A DNA stretch of 9,397 bases from Candidatus Poribacteria bacterium (GCA_009835515.1 VXXH01000733.1:1-9397), one strand, 5' to 3'. Positions 1-6,214 are shown, numbered from the stretch's first letter. Program-made: numbers and translations. Notes: a model not told the origin generated them from the sequence alone.

Positions 1-23
1 TTTTAAAAGGAGAATTTTTTAAG

Positions 24-284
24 ATGAAACTGAATGAATTGCTTGTATCGATTCCAAATATCGAGCACTCGATGATTATTCTCTATCCGAAAACAAAATC
101 ACCATTCGATCGGCACCGAATCGACTGCACGCTATGCTCCGATGAGAATGGCAACTACTTTTTCACCATCGACGATAACCCAGACGGCGAAAAGATTTTC
201 AGCACGGATCAGATCCCATCAACGATTAAATCTGTTGAATTTCAACTCGCGTTCAAACTTCCAACACAGGGAAATTCACAATAA
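24..284 (+). CDS. Hypothetical protein, 86 aa
   Basis: I do not recognise this protein. It is a complete small soluble ORF that starts at an ATG eleven bases after a strong SD (AAAAGGAG, 5-12). That SD overlaps a TAA at 4-6, which is probably the stop of the preceding gene and matches the junction style of the rest of the window. There is no signal peptide or membrane segment. The middle is hydrophilic and rich in Asp, Asn and Gly (around residues 40-56), flanked by alternating polar and hydrophobic stretches that suggest a small alpha/beta or beta fold. It has a C-x-L-C pair (residues 36 and 39) but no second pair, so zinc binding is not supported. The stop TAA is merged with the SD of the next gene. 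That it is a real gene is well supported by the SD, the spacing and the context; its function is unknown. Confidence 0.8.
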   Translation: MKLNELLVSIPNIEHSMIILYPKTKSPFDRHRIDCTLCSDENGNYFFTIDDNPDGEKIFSTDQIPSTIKSVEFQLAFKLPTQGNSQ

Positions 285-298
285 AAGGAAAACCAAAC

Positions 299-382
299 AT
301 GGCAATTGAATTCAATACAATCCCAGAAGAATGCCGGGCACAGATATTTTTCAAGAACGGCGGATTCACTGGCGAGGAATGA
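299..382 (+). CDS. 5' segment of a TGA-interrupted gene (27 aa)
   Basis: This short frame begins at an ATG with a good SD (AAAAGGA, about 285-291) fused to the stop of the previous gene. It encodes 27 residues and meets TGA at 380-382. The same frame then stays open through 640. The five sense codons after the TGA lead into the next ATG at 398, which has no good SD of its own. The simplest reading is one gene of 113 codons, 299-640, with an in-frame TGA at codon 28. The base after the TGA is C, and UGA-C is known as a leaky stop context, so some read-through is possible. Other explanations are a nonsense mutation (one transition from CGA or TGG), a sequencing error, or a short leader peptide coupled to the downstream frame. 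TGA clearly acts as a stop elsewhere here (640, 783, 6200), so wholesale recoding is unlikely. Confidence 0.5.
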   Translation: MAIEFNTIPEECRAQIFFKNGGFTGEE

Positions 383-397
383 CAGGCTGAAATCGCA

Positions 398-640
398 ATG
401 ACCGGTGAAATCATGGCTCTTGAGGACAAAGACGGTAACCGCTATACCACGCAAAAAGAACTCAACGATGCCGGTGTAGAGCGGATCACGCTAATAAATC
501 ACCACGTTGTACAAGTTGCTTCCTGTGATTTCTGTGATGCAGTCATGGAAGAACACTGGACAATCGAAGACGGAGAAATGTTAGAGTTTATGGATTGTAG
601 TGCCGGATGCACAGGCTCGGAAGGACACTACCACCCATGA
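398..640 (+). CDS. Small Cys-rich putative zinc-ribbon protein, 80 aa
   Basis: Family unknown. The C-terminal half carries C43-x2-C46 and C67-x3-C71, followed by H77 and H79. This could form a small zinc ribbon or knuckle, though binding is inferred. The N-terminal third has a charged D-K-D-G-N turn and resembles a small beta-hairpin plus helix. The start is uncertain: ATG 398 and ATG 413 both lack a strong SD, while the in-frame ATG at 299 has one but is separated by the TGA at 380-382. This frame may therefore be the main part of a 113-codon gene. It ends with TGA inside ATGA at 637-640, so its stop overlaps the start of the next gene and translation is probably coupled. It is one of three Cys-rich small proteins in the window; the others are at 8259 and 8932. 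Confidence 0.65.
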   Translation: MTGEIMALEDKDGNRYTTQKELNDAGVERITLINHHVVQVASCDFCDAVMEEHWTIEDGEMLEFMDCSAGCTGSEGHYHP

Positions 641-783
641 TCTATTTCCTACTTGCTGTTCTATTAATCACCAGCGGTATTGCGCTATCACATTATGAGG
701 TAAAACTTGAACGCCAAAAACGCCGCGAGGCTTTCAGATCACGTCGCCGCCGCGCTGGAAAATCTGACAGGAGAACTTTATGA
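637..783 (+). CDS. Small single-pass membrane protein with Arg-rich tail, 48 aa
   Basis: The ATG at 637 overlaps the previous stop (ATGA, 637-640), and the TGA at 781-783 overlaps the next start (ATGA, 780-783), so the ORF fits exactly between two genes. It has a hydrophobic segment at about residues 2-18 (rich in Leu, Ile, Val, Ala and Phe). This is followed by a very basic tail with about a dozen Arg residues and several Lys, including a run of four Arg near residues 36-39. By the positive-inside rule the tail would lie in the cytoplasm with the N-terminus outside; this is inference. There is no lipobox Cys and no cleavage motif. A role in lysis (holin- or spanin-like), in host membrane interference, or as a DNA- or RNA-tethering anchor is possible but not shown. 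No separate SD is needed if translation is coupled. The double ATGA overlap is the main reason to accept it. Confidence 0.7.
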   Translation: MIYFLLAVLLITSGIALSHYEVKLERQKRREAFRSRRRRAGKSDRRTL

Positions 784-998
784 ACACTTCTGAACTCACC
801 ATAGACGAACTATTTGCCTTAATCAGACATGCGGCAAGACAGATCACATACGTCAGCCCGGACAACGAGGAAAAAAACAGAGACATCATCGAGGGGCACA
901 CGAGCAGAATCAACAATCTCTTAGAAGCTCTCGAAGAAAGAGACGGACAGGAAGCCCAAGCGTTCCTCAATGACAGAAAAAGCAAAAGGGGATCATAA
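780..998 (+). CDS. Hypothetical helical acidic protein, 72 aa
   Basis: Not recognised. The start ATG at 780 sits in an ATGA overlap with the membrane-protein gene, and an internal SD (CAGGAGA, about 768-774) lies just upstream at good spacing. The protein is charged and probably almost all helix: residues 5-20 and 38-68 show helical heptad-like patterns with Leu, Ile and Ala on one face and Glu, Asp, Arg and Lys on the other. It ends in a basic stretch (R-K-S-K-R). There are no Cys residues and no membrane segment. Its stop at 996-998 lies one base before the ATG of the next gene, whose SD (AAGGGG, about 985-990) is inside this ORF. The tight packing on both sides suggests co-translation. A small adaptor or regulator is one possibility, but there is no direct evidence for it. 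Confidence 0.75.
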   Translation: MNTSELTIDELFALIRHAARQITYVSPDNEEKNRDIIEGHTSRINNLLEALEERDGQEAQAFLNDRKSKRGS

Positions 999-999
999 A

Positions 1000-1779
1000 A
1001 TGAGTTACATAAAATTCCAAGACGAGCGCACCGAACAAGAAAAATTGGCGACTACAGGTTTTATCACCTATTACTCCGATTTCGGAGGTCTCCGAACCAA
1101 AGGTGCTCGCCCAATTAAAGAAGTTGATGAATACGAAGTTATATCCGAAGTGATGAAAAATCGGGACGATCTAAAACGTGTAGACTATGCATACGGAAAA
1201 GCGACTGAAGAAGGCCGCATCTATAAGCCACGTGTTAAAGATCGTCAACGGGTTTTTATCCACAACTTCAATAGTTTTCTGCCGCCCCCCGCAACATCTG
1301 GACTTATTGAAGACTGGGTAACTTTCAGTCCTATGCGCGGTACGGTTGAAGCATCTACCGAGTTATCACATGGCGTGCGAGTCGTTACAACAAGTTGTGC
1401 ATGGGACAAATCAACACGTAAAGCATTACTTCTCAATGAATGGCGTGTCTCGGACTTGTTACCGCATCAAGATTTACACATACGTCATAATCCATCCTGG
1501 CAAGCCTGGGTAGTCGATGAAGGAAAAATACAACAGGCGTTAGATTTACTTAGCATCGTGGTAACTTCGGAACTTGACAAGATCATCCAAGAAATCACAA
1601 TTCCGAACACATCAGAGTATCACCCTGAAGCGTTACGCCTATGGCGCGAGATCGCAGAAAACCGCACAGATAAAGACTTATCTCTTGCTTATATCAACGC
1701 AAAAGTGTTAGGTCAGCGTAATACCGAACACACGTACATGAAATCACTACGCGGTTGGCACGAGCTTATCACTTCATAA
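1000..1779 (+). CDS. Hypothetical protein, 259 aa, atypical Arg codons
   Basis: I do not recognise this protein. I chose ATG 1000 over the in-frame ATG at 970 because an SD (AAGGGG, about 985-990) lies ten bases before it and this start avoids a 29-base overlap. The protein is soluble, with scattered Trp and a mixed alpha/beta composition. A Pro-Pro-Pro turn lies near residues 95-97. The segment around residues 173-195 looks like a long amphipathic helix, and the last 60 residues are also helix-rich. There are no Cys clusters and no P-loop or nuclease motif that I can defend. All 19 Arg codons are CGN, with no AGA or AGG, although neighbouring genes use AGA freely. It also uses more GTT, CGT and GGT than they do. 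This may point to a different origin from its neighbours. It is followed after 12 bases by a gene with the usual TAAAGGA junction. Confidence 0.8.
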   Translation: MSYIKFQDERTEQEKLATTGFITYYSDFGGLRTKGARPIKEVDEYEVISEVMKNRDDLKRVDYAYGKATEEGRIYKPRVKDRQRVFIHNFNSFLPPPATSGLIEDWVTFSPMRGTVEASTELSHGVRVVTTSCAWDKSTRKALLLNEWRVSDLLPHQDLHIRHNPSWQAWVVDEGKIQQALDLLSIVVTSELDKIIQEITIPNTSEYHPEALRLWREIAENRTDKDLSLAYINAKVLGQRNTEHTYMKSLRGWHELITS

Positions 1780-1791
1780 AGGAAACCCTAC

Positions 1792-2097
1792 ATGAACACT
1801 GTTAGACTTACTCCTGAAGAAAGAGCTGCTCATGATCGGGCAGCCTTACTCATGTCAATACCCCACACCATGGCAGACTTCGCTACCGAGGACGGAGAGA
1901 TTGACTGGGAACTTTTCGAGGAAGAACACTCCGATCTCTATGAAACCTACTGCGAGCTCACTATTGATGAACTTGACCCGTGTCTATCGGAAGCCTATAA
2001 AATCGGTGCCGCTTTACCCGGATACGGAACAGTCATCGAAGCATTCCGAGACCAACGTGAAGATATTGTAAACGCTACCAGACCGCTATTCCAATAA
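1792..2097 (+). CDS. Hypothetical acidic protein, 101 aa
   Basis: Family unknown. The ATG follows AAAGGA, which is merged with the previous stop (TAAAGGA, 1777-1783), at normal spacing. The protein is strongly acidic, with many Glu and Asp between residues 8 and 65. The opening L-T-P-E-E-R-A-A is a typical N-terminal helix cap. Residues 30-60 contain D-G-E-I-D-W-E-L-F-E-E-E, which may form a helix with an aromatic-acidic surface. Strong acidity in a small phage protein can reflect DNA mimicry or binding to a basic host protein, but composition alone does not prove that. There is no membrane segment and no metal-binding Cys cluster. An overlapping 79-codon frame at 1832-2071 is a shadow. The gene ends in TAAAGGA, which serves as the next gene's SD. 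Confidence 0.8.
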   Translation: MNTVRLTPEERAAHDRAALLMSIPHTMADFATEDGEIDWELFEEEHSDLYETYCELTIDELDPCLSEAYKIGAALPGYGTVIEAFRDQREDIVNATRPLFQ

Positions 2098-2106
2098 AGG
2101 AACATC

Positions 2107-2604
2107 ATGCAACACATTATCCTAATCCTAAAATACTACAGAGTCAAAAGTAGCCGGTGGAAGTGGGAACACCGGCACTACTCTGACATGTTCTCAGAAA
2201 TCTACGACCGGCTTCGCAAAGAAAACGCCAGCGATCTCCACGGAAACATCAGGAAAGCACTCGATGAAACCGCTAAAACGCTCCACAAAAAGAAAGTTTT
2301 CTGCAATAAACAGGAAAAGTATCTTCCAGTGAAGCTCTACGCGATGTCTCCAAACACTTTCACCAAATTCACCCACAGAACCAATGCTGAAAAAGTCTTC
2401 AGTGAATGGAAAAAATCAGATCTCCCGCTCGTAGAATTTGCCGAGAAAAATAGTGGTTGGCATGCCATGTCAGACGACAACTACTATATCGTCGAATTTC
2501 CTGACGGCTCATGTATCGTTGACACACCTTGCTCCGAAAACACCTACAATTCGGTCGAGGACTATCTCAAAGTTTTAGATGAGTGGGAAGAATACGAAGC
2601 ATAG
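2107..2604 (+). CDS. Hypothetical protein, 165 aa
   Basis: I do not recognise this protein. The ATG at 2107 has the SD AAAGGA fused to the upstream TAA. The N-terminal 80 residues are basic and aromatic, with Lys, Arg, Trp, His and Tyr clustered at residues 9-25 and a helical Lys- and Arg-rich segment at about residues 45-65. The C-terminal 45 residues are acidic, with a beta-like Y-Y-I-V-E-F-P-D-G-S-C stretch (about residues 126-136) followed by a Glu-rich helix. The charge is therefore split between the two ends. A nucleic-acid-binding N-terminus with an acidic regulatory tail is one reading, but it is only inferred. Two Cys in the tail are not arranged as a zinc site. The stop is TAG within TAGGAG (2602-2607), so the stop and the SD of the next gene share bases. 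Confidence 0.8.
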   Translation: MQHIILILKYYRVKSSRWKWEHRHYSDMFSEIYDRLRKENASDLHGNIRKALDETAKTLHKKKVFCNKQEKYLPVKLYAMSPNTFTKFTHRTNAEKVFSEWKKSDLPLVEFAEKNSGWHAMSDDNYYIVEFPDGSCIVDTPCSENTYNSVEDYLKVLDEWEEYEA

Positions 2605-2613
2605 GAGAATCAC

Positions 2614-3267
2614 ATGCCCAAAAAGCACCAAACCCTCATAGAGAATACACCTAACATCTCAACAAATTGGAAAAAACCTCCCCCAAAAAGAACCAATAGC
2701 CAGCAACTTGCTCAGCGTTACCGGAACCAAGTCAAAAACAGATGCACCTTCGAGGATTGGTGTCCTCCCTCAGTCGAAGGTTGGTTCTGGTACGGCTATG
2801 GCGCAGACGAAAACGGGATCTCGACCATCGTCTCACTGAATACTGGCAAAGAGCGAAAGCTGAAACTCAACTACTGCTCACTACCGGATACATTCTACAG
2901 AGATCAAGGTTTAGACACCTGTCAAGTACCACATCATTTCCGACGTGACAGCGGTAAGTCTTTCATCACCTTCGAGTTGTTTGAAAACAAAAAGCACGGG
3001 AAACTCCTTCAGAGAAAAACAATCGAAGATCTCATAGAAAACAGCATCTTTAGAGAAAAAGAACCCTATACACTCGCACAGGCACAAGCCGCTGCGCAAC
3101 GTTGGGCAAGCAAATTCACCAGCGGAACGTACCGAACCTGGGGACGCATCTGGGCACAAATTTGGAAACAGGTCAACCAACTCCCCAAGTTCCATGCCCA
3201 GGTCGATGATATGGTCTTATCCGTTAAATTCACACCATACCAAGATCACTTAGAGAAAAAACTATAG
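2614..3267 (+). CDS. Hypothetical basic protein, 217 aa
   Basis: Not recognised. The start ATG at 2614 follows TAGGAG (2602-2607) by six bases. The N-terminal 45 residues are rich in Lys, Pro, Asn and Gln with little hydrophobic core, so they are probably disordered and basic. Next comes an aromatic-rich segment around residues 48-62, including W-F-W-Y-G-Y-G, then a beta-like region to about residue 130. The C-terminal part contains an Ala- and Gln-rich helix (around residues 152-165) and a Trp-rich helix, G-R-I-W-A-Q-I-W-K-Q. The net charge appears positive, which would suit binding to nucleic acid or to membrane surfaces. There is no catalytic motif I can defend. Cys residues are present but spaced irregularly. 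It ends in TAG within TAGGAG (3265-3270), the SD of the next gene. Confidence 0.8.
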   Translation: MPKKHQTLIENTPNISTNWKKPPPKRTNSQQLAQRYRNQVKNRCTFEDWCPPSVEGWFWYGYGADENGISTIVSLNTGKERKLKLNYCSLPDTFYRDQGLDTCQVPHHFRRDSGKSFITFELFENKKHGKLLQRKTIEDLIENSIFREKEPYTLAQAQAAAQRWASKFTSGTYRTWGRIWAQIWKQVNQLPKFHAQVDDMVLSVKFTPYQDHLEKKL

Positions 3268-3278
3268 GAGACACATCA

Positions 3279-4073
3279 ATGCAAATTAGGAGAGGCACAG
3301 GCACACCTTGGGGGCCAGTCCAAACTTGCCATAAAATTACCGAAGGAGTCGTCATCGTTTCAACCGCCGGACATGGCGGCGTTTGGTTATCAGAGGAAAA
3401 AGTCCAGCAGTTGCCTGACCACTACAAATCTTATGCTGGCAGACACTGGCACGAGGAAGATGAGGACGCTGCACAAGCCCTACAATACCTCAAACTGCTT
3501 TCACTCATCGAAGAACCTATTGAACTCGAAGTTACCCAATGGGACATCGAACTTGGACGCACCAGCCGGAAAGACCTATACGGACATCCACTGCTTCCGA
3601 GAGAATCATACAAACGAGAAAGCATGGGATTCAGCGACCCAGGTTGGATCGGCGGCCCCATCGTCGAAGCGTATAAGCGTCAAACTGGAGACGACCGCTT
3701 CGATGAAATGATATGCTCTCATAACCTCGCGCCGAGACCTGGAGGCTTCCAATTAGCAGAGCTCTGCGACAAAGCAAGAGCCTTTATGAAATCCTTCGAC
3801 TGTGGTAAAATAGTAGAGCCAGCAACGTTCACGCTTGAACCCTTCCGCGTGCTTGAACGCGTAGAATTTCAGATAACCCACGAGGGAAAAGTTTACACAG
3901 AACGCGTTTCCGGTCGGCTTGCCCAAGGCGTAATCAACGGCGATGAACGCGATCTCGAACTCTACCTGTGGCTGAACAAAGACATCACAAAAATCGAGCA
4001 TGAAGGCAAAACCATTTGGGAGAAAGGCAAAGACTACCCTATACCCGAAACCATCCCAAAGGAGAAAAAATAA
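3279..4073 (+). CDS. DUF7007-like protein, 264 aa
   Basis: The N-terminus (about residues 9-60) carries a pattern I associate with DUF7007 proteins of phages and plasmids. It has T-P-W-G-P-x-Q, then a beta strand ending in V-S-T-A-G-H-G-G (residues 27-34), then L-S-x-E and an L-P-x-x-Y motif, and then W-x-E-E-D (around residues 57-61). The family assignment is from memory and should be treated as probable. Its biochemical role is not known to me; the invariant-looking His-Gly-Gly could be a binding or catalytic element. The rest (residues 90-264) looks like a separate domain, mostly beta with charged loops, ending in a Lys- and Glu-rich tail. The SD TAGGAG shares bases with the upstream stop. 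The next gene starts three bases after this stop and uses an SD (AAGGAG, about 4059-4064) inside this gene's last codons, which indicates tight coupling. Confidence 0.85.
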   Translation: MQIRRGTGTPWGPVQTCHKITEGVVIVSTAGHGGVWLSEEKVQQLPDHYKSYAGRHWHEEDEDAAQALQYLKLLSLIEEPIELEVTQWDIELGRTSRKDLYGHPLLPRESYKRESMGFSDPGWIGGPIVEAYKRQTGDDRFDEMICSHNLAPRPGGFQLAELCDKARAFMKSFDCGKIVEPATFTLEPFRVLERVEFQITHEGKVYTERVSGRLAQGVINGDERDLELYLWLNKDITKIEHEGKTIWEKGKDYPIPETIPKEKK

Positions 4074-4076
4074 ACT

Positions 4077-4469
4077 ATGTGGGAAATCAAATTAGTCCAA
4101 GCATACTACGATCTTGAAGGGCTATGGGCTGGACTCGGAACCCCTGTATCGCTGAACAGCAAATTCGGCGATACAGAAGCAGTGTTAACAGAAGTCCGTG
4201 AATTCCTAAAATCGCAAGGTGATAACGAAGCCCTTGAAATTGAACCCAAACAGGTCGATGAACTTTGGGAGCTTGCACGAAAAGACCCACGCTGCGATCA
4301 AGAATTAGCCCTCCGCACCGATGATTACAAATCAGAAAGCCCTCATGACGAGGAATTTGAAGGTGTCGTCCAAATCCAGTTGTGGGTATCCTACAACATC
4401 GAGAAAGCACAAGAAAAAGTTGCCGCACCAGCACCTGAACCCAAGTCTGAACAACTCGAACTTTTCTAA
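4077..4469 (+). CDS. Putative sliding-clamp-binding protein, 130 aa
   Basis: The family of the body is unknown, but the last five residues (126-130) are Q-L-E-L-F. This closely matches the bacterial beta sliding-clamp-binding consensus QL[S/D]LF found in Pol III alpha, Y-family polymerases and other clamp partners. The motif sits at the end of a flexible Ala-, Pro- and Glu-rich linker (about residues 112-125), which is the usual way such peptides are presented. The 110-residue body is acidic and Trp-containing, with a predicted helix at residues 36-66 and a beta-like end (V-V-Q-I-Q-L-W-V). It may tether to the host or phage clamp to block, recruit or redirect replication or repair proteins; that role is inference. 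The start is ATG 4077, with its SD inside the preceding gene. The 163-codon frame on the opposite strand (4087-4578) is taken to be a shadow. Confidence 0.85.
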   Translation: MWEIKLVQAYYDLEGLWAGLGTPVSLNSKFGDTEAVLTEVREFLKSQGDNEALEIEPKQVDELWELARKDPRCDQELALRTDDYKSESPHDEEFEGVVQIQLWVSYNIEKAQEKVAAPAPEPKSEQLELF

Positions 4470-4480
4470 AAGGAGCCATC

Positions 4481-4663
4481 ATGAAAGTAGGCGACCAAGT
4501 GCGAAACATATTCGATCCATCAAAAGGCATCGGAACCATCACCGAAATCTCCCCACAGAAAAAACACATCACGGTCAAGTGGAAGAAACACGGTAAAAAA
4601 GCAACTCATTCTGTTTGGTGGCACGCTGATTTAGAAGTCATCGAGAAGGAGAAACAAAACTAA
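4481..4663 (+). CDS. SH3-like small basic protein, 60 aa
   Basis: The sequence reads as one small beta-barrel. It starts with V-G-D-Q-V-R, then a G-I-G-T-I-T-E-I turn (about residues 16-23), then I-T-V-K-W-K-K-H, and a closing strand V-W-W-H-A-D-L-E-V-I. This order (G-D-x-V, G-x-G-x-I/V, then x-V-x-W) is the general pattern of SH3-, KOW- and Tudor-like barrels such as those in CarD-type or NusG-type RNA polymerase-binding domains and in many small phage proteins. I cannot assign a named family. The protein is basic, with about a dozen Lys. It has a strong SD, AAAAGGAG, merged with the upstream TAA. It directly follows the clamp-binding candidate, so a role at the replication or transcription machinery is plausible but unproven. 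Confidence 0.8.
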   Translation: MKVGDQVRNIFDPSKGIGTITEISPQKKHITVKWKKHGKKATHSVWWHADLEVIEKEKQN

Positions 4664-4674
4664 AAGGAACAACT

Positions 4675-5775
4675 ATGAAAAAAGATGAAAACGGATTCTA
4701 CCTCTATCCGCCAAGACCCGAAGCCTTACCCAATGAAGAAGACTATCCGAAAAAGTACACCCTTAAAACTTTCACTCAAGAAAAAATCAAAGACGACGTG
4801 TACCAAAACAGCATCCGCGGATACACTATCTGCCGTATGCAGAAATCCGATGAGATTAAACAGATCGTCAGCAATAAAACTCTAACAGTATCAGGTTATG
4901 TCCCCGGATACTCAAACCTACACTTCAGATCCATGCAGCTTGGCGTAATCAAATCCGATGACGGATGGCTCGTCGTCGAAAGAAACAGCGGTATCAACCT
5001 CATGCCTATCGAAACTCCCGTCCAAATGTCCTTGATTCCTACCGAAGTAATCATTACCGGGAAAACACGAGAACAAGCAACCAAAATCGCTGAAGACCAT
5101 GTAAAAACTTTCACCGATGAACAATGGATCGATCTACAAAAGCAACTTGACTATGAATTAAGCGGTATCCAAATCGAGTACATCAGAACACCAGAACAGG
5201 AACAACTCGAGGCAAAATACAACGAGAAAATCCGAAAGATAAATTTACTAAACGACGCAATCCTAAAAGAGAAAAACTTTATTGCCCAATACGGAAAAGT
5301 CCGTATCCACAAAAACAGTGCCAAACGCACCAAAATGGTTCTCAGAGACTGGATTAGGACACCAGAAAAGATTGACCACCGCAATAAAGCCAAGTTTTTC
5401 TGCTTCCAAAAGAACTACAATTCCAGCATCGAAATCGAGGGCATCGTGTTCCCTATCAAGATTGACGGACTCACAGAGATTACCGAGCTCATGATCGTCA
5501 AAGGTAGCCAGTTCAAAGGAACAATCGTAGAAAAAGAATACTCTGCTAACGAGTACATCATCTGCGAACCCTATACCGGTTCCCTCATATCATACAAACG
5601 CACAAAGAGCATCAAAGAGACACTCGAAAAACTCCCTGAAAACCTAATGGTGATGAGGGAACCCGAGCACATTGAACGGATTAACACCTTCATCCAGATT
5701 CACAACGAGAAAATCCAAACCCTACAAAGCGGCGGCGATATATCCAAGTATCTCGAACTTGACGAAGCCGCCTAA
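4675..5775 (+). CDS. Hypothetical protein with central coiled coil, 366 aa
   Basis: This is the longest gene in the window, and I do not recognise it. The start ATG has the SD AAAAGGA fused to the upstream stop. The N-terminus (1-60) is charged and Pro-containing. Residues 60-130 look beta-rich (V-S-G-Y-V-P-G-Y, then D-G-W-L-V-V-E-R). Residues 130-210 are helical, with a likely coiled coil at about residues 176-205 that begins E-Q-E-Q-L-E-A-K-Y-N-E-K and continues with Ile and Leu heptads. Residues 210-310 return to beta, with I-E-I-E-G-I-V-F-P-I-K-I-D-G. The end is helical and acidic. There is no Walker motif, zinc site or membrane segment. The beta, coiled-coil, beta layout could suit a scaffold or a structural or dimeric binding protein. 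It lies between the SH3-like gene and a small orphan, all apparently on one transcript. Confidence 0.85.
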   Translation: MKKDENGFYLYPPRPEALPNEEDYPKKYTLKTFTQEKIKDDVYQNSIRGYTICRMQKSDEIKQIVSNKTLTVSGYVPGYSNLHFRSMQLGVIKSDDGWLVVERNSGINLMPIETPVQMSLIPTEVIITGKTREQATKIAEDHVKTFTDEQWIDLQKQLDYELSGIQIEYIRTPEQEQLEAKYNEKIRKINLLNDAILKEKNFIAQYGKVRIHKNSAKRTKMVLRDWIRTPEKIDHRNKAKFFCFQKNYNSSIEIEGIVFPIKIDGLTEITELMIVKGSQFKGTIVEKEYSANEYIICEPYTGSLISYKRTKSIKETLEKLPENLMVMREPEHIERINTFIQIHNEKIQTLQSGGDISKYLELDEAA

Positions 5776-5786
5776 AAGGAATGCAA

Positions 5787-6200
5787 ATGAACTCAAACAA
5801 AATACCCCAAAGGGCAGCCGAAGCTTTCAGCAAGCGGCTCCTATACAGTAGCCACCCGCTCACACCGCCCGAAACCCCAAAAACCGAGGTCAAAGAACTC
5901 AATGGCGATCAAGTTATGCTATTCAACCAGAACATCATCGCGTTACGCAAACACTCCCTTGGCTTCGACGACAAATTCTGGTTCGATGTATACATCACAC
6001 ATGCCGGTGTCCCGACACACGACACCATGACCCGGCTATCAGCCCTTCTCTCTGAAAGCCCACTAAACTTCGCTGTTACAAGAAAAAGAAAACACATCTA
6101 TGTAATAGACGCTCCCAGTGGGAAAGAGTACCAACTCACAGAGAAACTTACTTCACTGAGAACCATTTACGATTACTTCAAAGAACAAGACAAAAATTGA
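5787..6200 (+). CDS. Hypothetical protein, 137 aa
   Basis: Family unknown. I chose ATG 5787 over ATG 5781 because the SD (AAAAGGA, about 5774-5780) directly abuts 5781 but lies six bases from 5787. Residues 1-40 are low in hydrophobics and rich in Pro, Thr and Ser, probably disordered. From about residue 42 a folded domain begins (Q-V-M-L-F-N-Q-N), with a D-D-K-F-W-F-D-V-Y-I strand, a helix with M-T-R-L-S-A-L-L, then basic K-R-K-H and a strand I-Y-V-I-D. The Q-V-M-L-F peptide loosely resembles a clamp-binding motif but lacks the Leu at position 2, so I do not call it one. The stop TGA (6198-6200) is merged with AAAGGAG, the SD of the Gp157-like gene. Confidence 0.8.
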   Translation: MNSNKIPQRAAEAFSKRLLYSSHPLTPPETPKTEVKELNGDQVMLFNQNIIALRKHSLGFDDKFWFDVYITHAGVPTHDTMTRLSALLSESPLNFAVTRKRKHIYVIDAPSGKEYQLTEKLTSLRTIYDYFKEQDKN

Positions 6201-6214
6201 AAGGAGCATATTCC

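Noticed and set aside
380..382. Selenocysteine or altered genetic code as the explanation for the TGA
   Set aside because: TGA ends genes at 640, 783 and 6200 in good contexts, Trp is encoded by TGG throughout, and I see no convincing stem-loop just after 382 that would serve as a selenocysteine insertion element.
1279..1290. Run of C residues (also near 9317-9323) as a phase-variable tract
   Set aside because: Runs of about six C are too short to suggest slipped-strand switching, and both sit in intact frames.
1571..1576. TTGACA-like boxes (also near 2519) as internal promoters
   Set aside because: They are inside coding sequence and have no matching -10 box at about 17 bases.
4087..4578. 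Long minus-strand ORF (163 codons) opposite the clamp-binding candidate
   Set aside because: It lies fully antisense to two well-supported genes, has no clear SD, and all other genes are on the + strand. It is probably a shadow caused by codon bias.
5910..5924. Q-V-M-L-F as a second clamp-binding motif in the 137-aa protein
   Set aside because: It lacks Leu at position 2 and appears to be at the start of a folded strand rather than in a free tail.
6197..6214. TTG at 6197 as the start of the Gp157-like protein
   Set aside because: The SD AAGGAG lies inside this stretch and points to ATG 6215; TTG 6197 has no SD of its own.
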